A stretch of DNA of 10,894 nt from Clostridiales bacterium (GTDB lineage: Bacteria > Bacillota > Clostridia > Oscillospirales > CAG-272). Both the position numbers and the translations under genes were made by a program. Of this stretch, positions 1 through 7,122 are shown in pieces. The stretch is from contig DPGK01000006.1 in assembly GCA_003523225.1 (NCBI GenBank), positions 1,623 through 12,516 of the forward strand, in the 5' to 3' direction. Positions within the stretch are counted from its first letter, which is position 1. Each line of letters opens with the position of its first letter. The notes under the pieces are model-generated. The model made no database searches. It was not told the DNA's origin and saw only the letters and a list, made by a program, of their open reading frames with translations.

Positions 1-399
1 GTCCCAGCGGCGGTTCTGGTGAACGGTAAAGAGTCTGCCGCACTCGTTGGCAACCTTGATCACCGAGTCAAGCTCCTCCACCGTAAGCGTCACCGGCTTT
101 TCGGAGATCACATGCTTTCCGGCTCGCAGAGCCTGTATTGCAAGGGGCGCGTGAAGCTCGTTCGGAGTTGCAATTGTAACAAGCTCCACCTCGGGGTCGG
201 CAAGCACCGCCTCATATGAGGAGTATGCGCGGATGCCGTTTTCCTCGGCAAGTGCGCATCTTTCGGGCTTTATATCATATATGCCTTTCAGGGTGGCGAC
301 ATCGCTCTCAAGCAGATGGCGGGTGTGCCAGCCTCCCATTCCGCCGTAGCCTATCACGGCGCAGCCTTTTTTATTTATTGTATTGTTTTCCTCTGACAT
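1..399 (-). CDS. Gfo/Idh/MocA-family NAD(P)-dependent oxidoreductase, N-terminal part (runs off the left edge)
   Basis: The minus strand is open from the ATG at 399-397 to the window edge, giving 133 residues with no stop, so the C-terminal part is outside the window. The N-terminus is a Rossmann nucleotide-binding fold: AVIGYGGMGGWHTRHL at residues 14-29 carries the glycine-rich NAD(P) loop. The core motifs typical of the family follow: VTIATPNELHAPLAIQAL (residues 74-91), then the conserved EKP (100-102) whose Lys normally sits in the active site, then VHQNRRWD at 126-133. Members oxidise or epimerise sugars, inositols and related polyols; the substrate cannot be told without the C-terminal domain. 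The start is supported by a GAAAGGA ribosome binding site about 10 bases upstream and by an in-frame ATG-TAA three codons before it, which excludes a longer protein. It is transcribed divergently from the aminotransferase. Confidence 0.93.
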   Translation of the reverse strand, partial: MSEENNTINKKGCAVIGYGGMGGWHTRHLLESDVATLKGIYDIKPERCALAEENGIRAYSSYEAVLADPEVELVTIATPNELHAPLAIQALRAGKHVISEKPVTLTVEELDSVIKVANECGRLFTVHQNRRWD

Positions 400-425
400 A
401 TTTTACATATTCCTTTCGGGTCTCC

Positions 426-447
426 GGCGGCGATATATCGCGCCGCC
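426..447 (-). promoter_or_regulatory. GC-rich hairpin in the leader of the oxidoreductase transcript
   Basis: GGCGGCG at 426-432 pairs perfectly with CGCCGCC at 441-447 around an 8-base loop, giving a 7-bp GC stem. It lies between the leftward -10 box (463-468) and the ribosome binding site (about 411-417), so it would form near the 5' end of the mRNA. There is no T-tract after it in either direction, so it is not a normal terminator. The loop side also contains CGATATATCG (431-440), a DNA palindrome that could be an operator. The role (RNA stabilisation, translational control or operator) is inference. Confidence 0.5.
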
Positions 448-462
448 TATGATACATAATAC

Positions 463-491
463 ATTATAAGACAAATTATGCTGAATATCAA
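463..491 (-). promoter_or_regulatory. Predicted SigA-type promoter for the oxidoreductase gene
   Basis: On the minus strand TTGATA (491-486) and TATAAT (468-463) are separated by exactly 17 bases. The -35 differs from consensus at one position and the -10 is perfect. Transcription would start near 456, giving a leader of roughly 57 bases before the ATG at 399. Confidence 0.7.
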
Positions 492-525
492 GACACAATT
501 GGGCATTTTGCGGACAAATTTTGTC
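470..525. repeat. Three phased direct repeats GACA(C)AATT and a 13-bp palindrome in the divergent control region
   Basis: GACAAATT occurs at 470-477 and 513-520, and the close variant GACACAATT at 492-500. The starts are 22 and 21 bp apart, about two DNA turns each. The first copy lies in the spacer of the leftward promoter, the second abuts its -35 box, and the third is upstream and forms half of the perfect palindrome GACAAA-T-TTTGTC (513-525). This arrangement resembles a regulator binding region, but AT-rich 8-mers can recur by chance, so the call is tentative. Confidence 0.4.
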
Positions 526-713
526 ATAGTGACGTGAGACGGGATGCCGCATGAGGCGACTGTGTGTATGAAGGACACTTTTTTCCGCTGCTGTGCGGCG
601 GTATCGACATAACGATGCCCGCGAGTATTATGAGCCGTGCGACGGCGGCGCTGAAAATACTTTTCCATCCGGCAAAGCGGACAGGAAAGTTTTTGACGCC
701 TTCCGCTTTTATC
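526..713. other. Rest of the divergent intergenic region, no convincing gene
   Basis: Together with the elements on either side this makes a 380-base gap between divergent genes. A short frame MPHEATVCMK... (ATG at 544) gives only 22 residues and has no good ribosome binding site. A second frame, open from 572 to a stop at 743-745, has codon choices like the neighbouring genes and a protein-like ending (VFDAFRFYLDKEGK) but no start codon; it could be a gene remnant. I see no terminator, tRNA or recognisable RNA in it. Confidence 0.5.
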
Positions 714-742
714 TTGACAAAGAGGGCAAAATGATGTATTAT
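714..742 (+). promoter_or_regulatory. Predicted SigA-type promoter for the eight-gene operon
   Basis: TTGACA (714-719) and TATTAT (737-742) are separated by 17 bases, a near-perfect vegetative promoter. Transcription would begin near 749, leaving a leader of about 30 bases before the ATG at 780. It is the only strong promoter I see upstream of the + strand gene block. Confidence 0.75.
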
Positions 743-779
743 TAATATGAATAAAAGTGTATTTACGAGGCGTTGATCC

Positions 780-1973
780 ATGGAGTACAGATTTTCCGAT
801 AAGCTCGCATCGCTGAAGCCTTCGGCAATACGGGAAATATTCAAATCGCTTTCAGATCCGACTGTGATCTCATTTGCTGCGGGGAACCCCGCCGCAGAAT
901 CCTTTCCGGTAGTGGAGCTGGCACGGCTTTCCGCCGATATATTTGAAAAAACTCCGGTCACGGCACTTCAGTACAGCCTTACCGAGGGCTATCCGCCGCT
1001 GCGCGAGGCGGTTGCCGCGCGTCTGCGCGAAAAATTTGCAATAGGCAGATCAGGGGATGAGACCTTCATCGTCTCCGGAGGAAATCAGGGCATAGAGCTT
1101 TCCGCGAAGGTGCTTTGCAACGAGGGCGACGCGGTGATATGCGAGGAGCCGTCCTTTATCGGGGCGCTCAACGCCTTCCGTTCAAACGGCGCGCGCACCG
1201 TGGGCGTACCGCTTCACGGCGACGGCATTGACCCCGACGAGCTTGACGCGGTGCTGGCGCGTGAGCCGCGCGCAAGGATGATATATCTTATCCCGACCTT
1301 TCAGAATCCGTCCGGAATTACTACAAGCTATGAAAAACGCCGGAAAATATATGAGATCGCCCTCCGTCGCGGCGTTATGATATTTGAGGACAATCCCTAC
1401 GGTGAGCTTCGCTTTGCCGGAGAGGATATTCCGACCTTTAAAAGCATGGACACCGAGGGCATCGTTATCTACTGCTCCTCATTCTCAAAGATCCTCTCGG
1501 CGGGAATGCGCGTCGGATACGTCACAGCACCCGGACCTGTTATGCAGAAGATGGTGGTCGCAAAGCAGGTGGAGGATGTTCACACGAATATTTTCTTTCA
1601 GATGCTCTGCTATCGCTACATGAGCGAGTGCGACCTTGACGCTCATATTGAGGATATACGCGCCATCTACCGCCGCAAGTGCGGACTGATGCTCGGCTGT
1701 CTTGAGCGTGAGCTGCCGCAGTCGGTGGAGTTCACGCGTCCGGAGGGCGGGCTTTTCGTGTGGTGCACCCTGCCGGAGGGCTATGATATGAGCGTTTTTG
1801 TGAAAAAAGCGCTTGAAAAAAAGGTTGCTGTTGTGCCGGGTACTGCTTTCCTCTGCGACCCCGAGGGCAGTACGCGATCATTCCGCCTCAATTACTCCAC
1901 CCCGTCGGACGACGATATACGCGAGGGCTGCGCCCGTCTCGGTGCTGCCGCCCGTGAGATGGGTATCAGATAA
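780..1973 (+). CDS. PLP-dependent aminotransferase, class I/II (LysN/aromatic aminotransferase-like)
   Basis: This 397-residue protein is a fold-type I transaminase that moves an amino group between an amino acid and a 2-oxo acid in the cytoplasm. Visible landmarks are ISFAAGNPAAESFP (30-43), the substrate-side LQYSLTEGYPPLREA (63-77), SGGNQGIELSAK (99-110), FQNPSG with Asn176, EDNPYGELRF with Asp204 and Tyr207 (PLP ring contacts), SSFSKILSAGMRVGY with the Schiff-base lysine Lys237, and the carboxylate-binding arginine region SFRLNYSTP near the C-terminus. The layout matches the 2-aminoadipate/aromatic aminotransferases and the catalytic half of MocR regulators, but there is no N-terminal HTH domain, so this is a free-standing enzyme. 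The substrate cannot be assigned from sequence. GAGG at 767-770 is 9 bases before the ATG. It is first in the operon, 27 bases before trpS. Confidence 0.93.
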   Translation: MEYRFSDKLASLKPSAIREIFKSLSDPTVISFAAGNPAAESFPVVELARLSADIFEKTPVTALQYSLTEGYPPLREAVAARLREKFAIGRSGDETFIVSGGNQGIELSAKVLCNEGDAVICEEPSFIGALNAFRSNGARTVGVPLHGDGIDPDELDAVLAREPRARMIYLIPTFQNPSGITTSYEKRRKIYEIALRRGVMIFEDNPYGELRFAGEDIPTFKSMDTEGIVIYCSSFSKILSAGMRVGYVTAPGPVMQKMVVAKQVEDVHTNIFFQMLCYRYMSECDLDAHIEDIRAIYRRKCGLMLGCLERELPQSVEFTRPEGGLFVWCTLPEGYDMSVFVKKALEKKVAVVPGTAFLCDPEGSTRSFRLNYSTPSDDDIREGCARLGAAAREMGIR

Positions 1974-2000
1974 GAATTCAGACAGAAAGGTTTAATTTCA

Positions 2001-2999
2001 ATGCTTGACGAAAAAAAAGTTTCTTTTTCGGGCGTTCAGCCCAGCGGAAATCTGACGATAGGAAATTATCTCGGAGCTATCAAGAACTTCTCCGAGTACA
2101 GTGAACAGTATAAATGCTTTTACTGCGTGGTCGATCAGCACGCAATAACCGTGCGGCAGATACCCGCCGAGCTGCGCCGCCGCACCTACGAGACGCTGGC
2201 GCTTTACATTGCCTGCGGTCTTGACCCCGAAAAAAACACGCTTTATGTGCAGTCTCACGTTCCGGCTCATACCGAGATGGCGTGGATGCTTGACTGCTTT
2301 ACTATGTTCGGCGAGCTTTCCCGCATGACACAGTTCAAGGATAAGAGCGCCCGCCACGCCGACAACATAAACGCCGGACTTTTTACCTACCCTGTGCTTA
2401 TGGCGGCGGACATCCTGCTTTATCAGACCGATGTGGTTCCTGTGGGCATCGACCAGAAGCAGCACGTTGAGCTGGCGCGCAATATTGCCGAGCGCTTCAA
2501 TCAGCTTTATCCCGGCACATTTACCGTATCCGAGCCTGTGATCTCAAAGTCGGGGGCGAAGATAATGTCCCTTGCCGACCCGACAAAGAAAATGAGCAAG
2601 TCTGATGAAAACGAAAACGCTGTGGTGCGTATTCTTGACGACCGCGACACCATAATACGCAAATTCCGCCGTGCCGTCACCGATTCGGGCAGCGAGGTGC
2701 GCCGTGCCGAGGGCAAGGACGGTGTGAACAACCTTATAACGATATATTCCTGCGTGACCGGAAAAAGCGACGGTGATATCGAACGTGAATTTGACGGACG
2801 CGGATATGCCGATTTCAAGCTCGCGGTAGGCGAGGCGGTTGCCGAACGGCTCGCTCCGGTGCGCGAGGAATATTCCCGTCTGCTTGCCGACAAGGGTTAC
2901 CTTGAGGAGGTAATGAAGAAGGGTGCGTCCGAGGCGACCTATTATGCGCGCAAGACTCTTTCCAAGGTGCGCCGCAAGCTGGGCTTTGTAACGCTCTGA
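2001..2999 (+). CDS. trpS: Tryptophan--tRNA ligase
   Basis: This 332-residue class Ic aminoacyl-tRNA synthetase charges tRNA-Trp with tryptophan using ATP; it acts as a cytoplasmic dimer. The family signatures are all present: SGVQPSGNLTIGNYLGAI (10-27), in which TIGN is the HIGH-type ATP-binding motif, VVDQHAIT (43-50), the tryptophan pocket region PVLMAADILLYQTDVVPVG (131-149), DQKQHVELARNIAERFN (151-167), and the catalytic KMSKS loop at 197-201 followed by SDEN. The length is normal for a bacterial TrpS (about 330). AGAAAGG at 1984-1990 lies 10 bases before the ATG. No T-box-like leader fits in the 27-base gap upstream, so it is probably expressed by read-through from the aminotransferase. 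The rimO start follows 23 bases after its stop. Confidence 0.98.
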   Translation: MLDEKKVSFSGVQPSGNLTIGNYLGAIKNFSEYSEQYKCFYCVVDQHAITVRQIPAELRRRTYETLALYIACGLDPEKNTLYVQSHVPAHTEMAWMLDCFTMFGELSRMTQFKDKSARHADNINAGLFTYPVLMAADILLYQTDVVPVGIDQKQHVELARNIAERFNQLYPGTFTVSEPVISKSGAKIMSLADPTKKMSKSDENENAVVRILDDRDTIIRKFRRAVTDSGSEVRRAEGKDGVNNLITIYSCVTGKSDGDIEREFDGRGYADFKLAVGEAVAERLAPVREEYSRLLADKGYLEEVMKKGASEATYYARKTLSKVRRKLGFVTL

Positions 3000-3022
3000 A
3001 CCCTTACCGGAGGTTTTTACAC

Positions 3023-4351
3023 ATGAAAATAGGATTTGTTTCCCTCGGCTGTCCGAAAAATCAGCTTGACACCGAGGTCATGCTTAACGAGCTGCGCAAT
3101 GCAGGCTATGAGATCACGCCGGAGGAGACCGAGGCGGATATTATCGTGATAAACACCTGCGCCTTTATCGAGGCGGCAAAGCGCGAGTCGATAGACAACA
3201 TTCTCGATGTGGCGTGGCTCAAGACCAACCATACGCTCAAGGGCATCATCGTGACCGGCTGCATGACGGAGAGATACCGCGAGGAGGTGCTGAAGGAATT
3301 TCCCGAAGTGGACGCGATACTGGGTATCGGCTCGATACATGATATTGTGGAGGCGGTGCAATCGGTCGAGCGCGGAGAGAGGGGATATACCTCCTTCCGT
3401 CCGAAGGATGAGGTGGAGCTGGGCGGCGACCGCGTGCTTACCACGCCGACCTTCTGGACTTACCTCAAGATAGCTGAGGGGTGCGACAACCGCTGCACCT
3501 ATTGCGCCATACCTTATATCCGCGGAAAATACCGCAGCCGTCCGATAGAAGAGCTTGTCTCCGAGGCGCGCGAGCTTGAGTCTCTCGGCGCACGGGAGAT
3601 CAATATTATTGCTCAGGACATTACGCGCTACGGTGCAGACCTTTACGGCGAATATTCGCTTGCCAGACTTCTGCGCGAGCTGACTGCGGCGACGAAGTCG
3701 GTCTTCTTCCGCCTGCTTTACTGCTATCCGGACAAGATAACCGACGAGCTTGTCGCCGAGATACGGGACAATCCCCGCGTGCTGAAATATATTGATATTC
3801 CGCTTCAGCACATTTCCGACAATGTACTTAGACGCATGAACCGTCACGGTGATTCCGCCATGATACGAGAGGTAATAGCGCACCTTCGCAGAGAAGTGCC
3901 GGGAATAGTTATACGTACCACCTTCATCACCGGCTTCCCGGGTGAGACGGAGGAGGATTTTGAGCAGCTTTGCGATTTTGTGAACGAGACGAGATTTGAC
4001 CGGCTCGGTGTTTTCCCGTATTCACAGGAGGAGGGGACTCCGGCGGCGGAATTCCCCGATCAGATAGACGAGCAGTTGAAGCAGGACCGCGCCGACATCA
4101 TCATGCGCGACCAGCTTGCGATAAGCGAGGAGCTTAACCGCGCGCGTGTCGGCACTACCCTGCGCGTCCTCTGCGAGGACTTTGATCCGGTCTCCGAGCT
4201 GCATTTCGGGCGCAGCTATGCCGACGCGCCGGAAATTGACGGCAAGGTGTATTTCCGTGCGCCGCGCCGTATAGCTCCCGGTTCTCTTGTTGATGTAAAG
4301 ATAACCGAGGTGCTGGATTACGACCTCTGCGGCAGTGTTGTTACAAAATAA
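3023..4351 (+). CDS. rimO: Ribosomal protein S12 methylthiotransferase (radical SAM)
   Basis: RimO adds a methylthio group to the beta-carbon of a conserved aspartate in ribosomal protein S12. The 442-residue protein has the full methylthiotransferase layout. The N-terminal UPF0004 domain has cysteines Cys10 (SLGCPKNQLDTE), Cys46 (VINTCAFIEAAKRESID) and Cys80 (TGCMTERY) for the auxiliary 4Fe-4S cluster. The radical SAM core has Cys154-x3-Cys158-x2-Cys161 for the SAM-binding cluster and GFPGETEEDF near 304-313. The C-terminal TRAM domain spans about 374-438. The KNQLDTE and CAFIEAAKRESI motifs fit RimO rather than the tRNA enzymes MiaB or MtaB. CCGGAGGT at 3007-3014 is a strong ribosome binding site. 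The following gene is pgsA, a pairing common in Clostridia. Confidence 0.96.
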   Translation: MKIGFVSLGCPKNQLDTEVMLNELRNAGYEITPEETEADIIVINTCAFIEAAKRESIDNILDVAWLKTNHTLKGIIVTGCMTERYREEVLKEFPEVDAILGIGSIHDIVEAVQSVERGERGYTSFRPKDEVELGGDRVLTTPTFWTYLKIAEGCDNRCTYCAIPYIRGKYRSRPIEELVSEARELESLGAREINIIAQDITRYGADLYGEYSLARLLRELTAATKSVFFRLLYCYPDKITDELVAEIRDNPRVLKYIDIPLQHISDNVLRRMNRHGDSAMIREVIAHLRREVPGIVIRTTFITGFPGETEEDFEQLCDFVNETRFDRLGVFPYSQEEGTPAAEFPDQIDEQLKQDRADIIMRDQLAISEELNRARVGTTLRVLCEDFDPVSELHFGRSYADAPEIDGKVYFRAPRRIAPGSLVDVKITEVLDYDLCGSVVTK

Positions 4352-4404
4352 ACCGTTTGCGTCTGTGACATCGGGCGCACAGTGCAAAGAAAGGCAATGA
4401 TCTT

Positions 4405-5022
4405 ATGAGCAAAGCCAAGCTGAACCTCCCGAACCGTCTGACTCTTGCCAGACTTATTATGGTGCCATTCTGCATCGCGGCGGTGCTTCTGCCCGTCACA
4501 CTTGTACCCGAGTGGCTTTCGCGCCTAATTGCGGCGATGCTTTTTGTCGCCGCCTCGGTAACCGACTGTCTTGACGGAAAAATAGCGCGCAGCCGCGGTC
4601 TTATCACCGACTTCGGTAAGCTGCTTGATCCGCTTGCCGACAAATTCATGGTCATAGGCACCATGATGGCGATCCTCTATCGCTACGATAACGTCAGCTC
4701 ATGGCTGTTCTGGACGGTGCTGGCGATAGTTTTCCGCGAGCTGGGGGTAACTTCAATACGTCTTGTAACCGCAGGGCGCGGCGTGGTCGTTCCGGCAAGT
4801 ATGCTCGGAAAGGTCAAGACCGTGTCTCAGATAGTCACGGTGACGGCTCTGCTTGTTGAGCCGCTGATCTTGAGGCTGCTCCCGCTGGGAGAGAATGCCG
4901 CGGAGTTTATAGCGCTTCAGCCGCTCTCCCTCGTCTCCGGAATAATTACCACAGTTATGACCGTCTGGTCAGGCGTCGATTATTTCCTGAAGCTCTGGAA
5001 ATATGTTGATCCGGAGAGCTGA
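4405..5022 (+). CDS. pgsA: CDP-diacylglycerol--glycerol-3-phosphate 3-phosphatidyltransferase
   Basis: PgsA joins glycerol-3-phosphate to CDP-diacylglycerol in the membrane, the committed step to phosphatidylglycerol and cardiolipin. The 205-residue protein contains an exact CDP-alcohol phosphotransferase signature D-x2-D-G-x2-A-R-x8-G-x3-D-x3-D: Asp54, Asp57, Gly58, Ala61, Arg62, Gly71, Asp75 and Asp79. The aspartates bind the catalytic metals. The N-terminal LNLPNRLTLARLIMVPF and the later GKVKTVSQIVTV are characteristic of PgsA within the family. Hydrophobic stretches around 15-33, 38-52, 84-110, 138-155 and 178-197 fit its multi-pass membrane topology. AAAGAAAGG ends at 4394, 10 bases before the ATG. 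It lies 53 bases after rimO and 51 bases before the HD gene. Confidence 0.96.
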   Translation: MSKAKLNLPNRLTLARLIMVPFCIAAVLLPVTLVPEWLSRLIAAMLFVAASVTDCLDGKIARSRGLITDFGKLLDPLADKFMVIGTMMAILYRYDNVSSWLFWTVLAIVFRELGVTSIRLVTAGRGVVVPASMLGKVKTVSQIVTVTALLVEPLILRLLPLGENAAEFIALQPLSLVSGIITTVMTVWSGVDYFLKLWKYVDPES

Positions 5023-5073
5023 AATAATTTTTTACAATTCATCACACCTACAAAAGAAAGGAATTCGGGATCT

Positions 5074-5679
5074 ATGGCAGACAGGACAGACAGAGAGCGA
5101 TTTATCGGTATTTACAGGGACAAAATAAAACGCGAGGGCTCGGAGGAGCTATTACGGTTTCTCTGCTCCGAGTCAAGTGATTTTTTCACCGCCCCCGCTT
5201 CCACAAGATATCACGGCGCGGAGACCGGCGGACTTTGCCGCCACAGTCTGAATGTTTACGACTGCCTGTGCGATCAGCTGGCGCGTCCGCGGATGAAGGA
5301 GATGTACGGCATACATTACGACGATGAAAGCATTGCCATATCCGCGTTGCTGCACGACCTCTGCAAGGTGAATTTTTACCGTGTCGAAAGCCGCAACGTC
5401 AAAAAGAACGGGGTGTGGACGGCAGTGCCTTATTACACCATCGACGACCGTCTGCCATACGGTCACGGCGAAAAATCGGTATATATCATATCAGGATTTA
5501 TGCGGCTGACGCGTGACGAGGCTTTTGCAATACGCTATCACATGGGCTTTTCCGGCACCGAGGACAACGGAACGGTGGGAAAAGCGCTTGAGATGTTCCC
5601 GCTTGCCTTTGCGCTTTCTGTTGCGGACATGGAGGCGGCATACTTTATGGAAGGAAAGGATCCGGATGAGGATCCCTGA
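5074..5679 (+). CDS. HD-domain phosphohydrolase of unknown substrate
   Basis: This 201-residue soluble protein has an HD-type metal-dependent phosphohydrolase fold. Candidate metal ligands are His57 (GGLCRHSLNVYD), the His94-Asp95 doublet (ALLHDLCKVNFY), His131 (YGHGEKSV), His156 (AIRYHMGF) and Asp185 near the C-terminus (LSVADMEAAY). That is the usual H...HD...H...H...D order, all present, so the protein should be catalytically competent. HD enzymes of this size hydrolyse nucleotides or cyclic nucleotides, among other substrates. There is no partner domain such as RelA, GAF or response regulator. It starts 51 bases after pgsA with AGAAAGGA (5055-5062) as ribosome binding site, and ends 15 bases before the thymidine kinase start. 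The tight link to the nucleoside salvage genes hints at a nucleotide substrate; this is inference only. Confidence 0.85.
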   Translation: MADRTDRERFIGIYRDKIKREGSEELLRFLCSESSDFFTAPASTRYHGAETGGLCRHSLNVYDCLCDQLARPRMKEMYGIHYDDESIAISALLHDLCKVNFYRVESRNVKKNGVWTAVPYYTIDDRLPYGHGEKSVYIISGFMRLTRDEAFAIRYHMGFSGTEDNGTVGKALEMFPLAFALSVADMEAAYFMEGKDPDEDP

Positions 5680-5694
5680 GCGGCGGAACTGACT

Positions 5695-6294
5695 ATGGCA
5701 AAGCTATATTTCAAATACGGCGCTATGGGGTCGTCAAAGACGGCTCAGGCGCTGATAACCAAGTTCAATTACGAAGAACGCGGGATGAGGGTGTGGCTTA
5801 TCAAGCCCTCGACCGACACCCGCGACGGCGACGGAGCGGTATGCTCCCGCATAGGACTCTCCGCCGAGGGAGAGGTGATCACCCCGGAGTGCGATCTTTT
5901 TGAGCGTTTTTGCGGCAGGGGCGTCGGGGACGACGTGATAATTGCCGACGAGGCTCAGTTTTTTACGCCGGCTCAGATAGATGCAATGCGCCGCATTGCC
6001 GATGATTTTGACATCCCCGTGCTTTGCTTCGGGCTTCGCACCGATTTCCGCACCTGCCTGTTCCCGGGCAGCCGACGGCTTTTTGAGATCGCCGATTCGA
6101 TAACCGAGATAAAGACAGTCTGCTCCTGCGGCATGAAAGCGTCGGTGAACGCCCGACTTGACAGTCAGGGCAGAATAGTCACCGAGGGCGAGCAGGTGCT
6201 GCTTGGCGGCAATGATACATACGTTGCAATGTGCTACAAATGCTGGAGCCGTGCGGTCGCAAGACAGCAGGCTGAGGAAAAGACCGGCAGATAA
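5695..6294 (+). CDS. tdk: Thymidine kinase (type II, TK1-like)
   Basis: Tdk phosphorylates thymidine and deoxyuridine to their 5'-monophosphates with ATP, the entry point of pyrimidine deoxynucleoside salvage. In this 199-residue protein the P-loop is GAMGSSKT (9-16). DEAQFF at 85-90 contains the magnesium-binding Asp85 and the likely general base Glu86. LCFGLRTDFR (110-119) is the lid-side strand typical of bacterial Tdk. The structural zinc is bound by Cys143, Cys145, Cys180 and Cys183. GEQVLLGGNDTYVAMC (165-180) is the conserved thymidine-recognition loop. The sequence resembles the E. coli type (ERGMR, SRIGLS, VLCxGLRTDFR, GGNxxYV). The ribosome binding site is weak (GGCGGA around 5682-5688), and the start is 15 bases after the HD gene's stop, so translational coupling to that gene is plausible. 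Confidence 0.96.
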   Translation: MAKLYFKYGAMGSSKTAQALITKFNYEERGMRVWLIKPSTDTRDGDGAVCSRIGLSAEGEVITPECDLFERFCGRGVGDDVIIADEAQFFTPAQIDAMRRIADDFDIPVLCFGLRTDFRTCLFPGSRRLFEIADSITEIKTVCSCGMKASVNARLDSQGRIVTEGEQVLLGGNDTYVAMCYKCWSRAVARQQAEEKTGR

Positions 6295-6331
6295 ATTATT
6301 CGGATATTAAATTTTCAAGGAGGAAAATACG

Positions 6332-7063
6332 ATGTCGCTTCCGTATCCTACCCCACATATCAACGCCCGTCCCGAGGATTTTGCACGGACGGTGCTTATG
6401 CCCGGTGATCCGCTGCGGGCAAAATTCATTGCGGAAAACTATCTTGACAAGGCAAAGCTTGTAAACAATGTCCGCGGTATTCAGGGATATACCGGTGAAT
6501 ACCGCGGTGTGCGCGTCAGCGTCATGGCGTCCGGCATGGGAATGCCTTCGATCGGAATATACAGCTACGAGCTTTTCAACTTTTTCGGTGTCGAGAATAT
6601 CATGCGCATAGGCTCGGCGGGCGGAATGCAGAAGGATATCTGCGTTCGCGATATCGTTATCGGGCAGGGTGCTTCAACCAACTCGAACTTTGCCGCACAG
6701 TACCGGCTTTCCGGCAGCTTTTCGGCAATAGCCAGTTACACTATGCTGCGCGAGGCGGTTGCCGCCTGCGAAAAGCTGGGCGCGAGATATCACGTAGGCA
6801 ATCTGCTCTCCTCCGACACCTTTTACGGCGATGACCCCGACGCCTCGGGGCGCTGGGCGGCTATGGGCATTATGGCGGTGGAAATGGAGGCGGCGGCACT
6901 TTACATGAACGCCGCGCGCGCCGGAAAGAATGCCCTTGCCATATGTACGATCTCGGACCATCTTCTGACCCACGAGGCGACCACTGCAGAGGAGCGCCAG
7001 AACTCATTTACCCAGATGATGGAGGTCGCGCTGGAAACGGCTGTCGCGTTGGAAAAACAATAA
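6332..7063 (+). CDS. deoD: Purine-nucleoside phosphorylase, DeoD type
   Basis: DeoD cleaves purine ribo- and deoxyribonucleosides with phosphate into free base and (deoxy)ribose-1-phosphate; the family forms trimers or hexamers in the cytoplasm. The 243-residue protein shows the hallmark TPHINA (7-12, His9 from the neighbouring subunit contacts the sugar), VLMPGDPLRAKFIAE (21-35, phosphate-binding Gly25 and Arg29), NNVRG (45-49), SGMGMPSIGIYSYEL (67-81), MRIGSAGG (91-98), VEMEAAALY (183-191, with the ribose-binding glutamate) and TISDHLL (206-212), in which Asp209 is the general acid for purine bases. Length and motifs are typical of the family. AAGGAGG at 6318-6324, 7 bases upstream, is the strongest ribosome binding site in the operon. 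The gene lies between tdk and the deoB-cdd fusion, which uses its sugar-phosphate product. Confidence 0.97.
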   Translation: MSLPYPTPHINARPEDFARTVLMPGDPLRAKFIAENYLDKAKLVNNVRGIQGYTGEYRGVRVSVMASGMGMPSIGIYSYELFNFFGVENIMRIGSAGGMQKDICVRDIVIGQGASTNSNFAAQYRLSGSFSAIASYTMLREAVAACEKLGARYHVGNLLSSDTFYGDDPDASGRWAAMGIMAVEMEAAALYMNAARAGKNALAICTISDHLLTHEATTAEERQNSFTQMMEVALETAVALEKQ

Positions 7064-7122
7064 GGTATCGGCACTGCCGCTGACCGTTGTTTTAATTGCG
7101 GATGAAAGGAACGGCACGAAAA

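Noticed and set aside
524..961. A 145-codon minus-strand frame overlapping the start of the aminotransferase
   Set aside because: Its start lies inside the aminotransferase and runs against the strong promoter at 714-742; composition and lack of motifs suggest a chance frame.
1974..2000. Possible T-box leader before trpS
   Set aside because: The gap is only 27 bases, far too short for a T-box or tryptophan attenuator, and has no recognisable stem.
3017..3883. A 288-codon open frame on the minus strand inside rimO
   Set aside because: It lies fully antisense to a gene with all RimO motifs, has a low-complexity R/L/H-rich composition and no recognisable domain; it reflects the codon bias of rimO.
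4352..4404. Imperfect inverted repeat CTGTG...CACAG between rimO and pgsA
   Set aside because: The stem is only 5 bp with an 8 to 11-base loop and there is no T-tract; it is too weak to call a terminator or attenuator.
5023..5073. T6 run (about 5031-5036) after pgsA as a possible terminator
   Set aside because: No stable stem precedes it; the run is simply AT-rich spacer before the HD gene's ribosome binding site.
6121..6135. Thymidine kinase has Cys-x-Cys (143, 145) rather than Cys-x2-Cys at the zinc site
   Set aside because: The E. coli type Tdk also carries CxCG here (CFCGRKAS), so this is normal for the bacterial subgroup.
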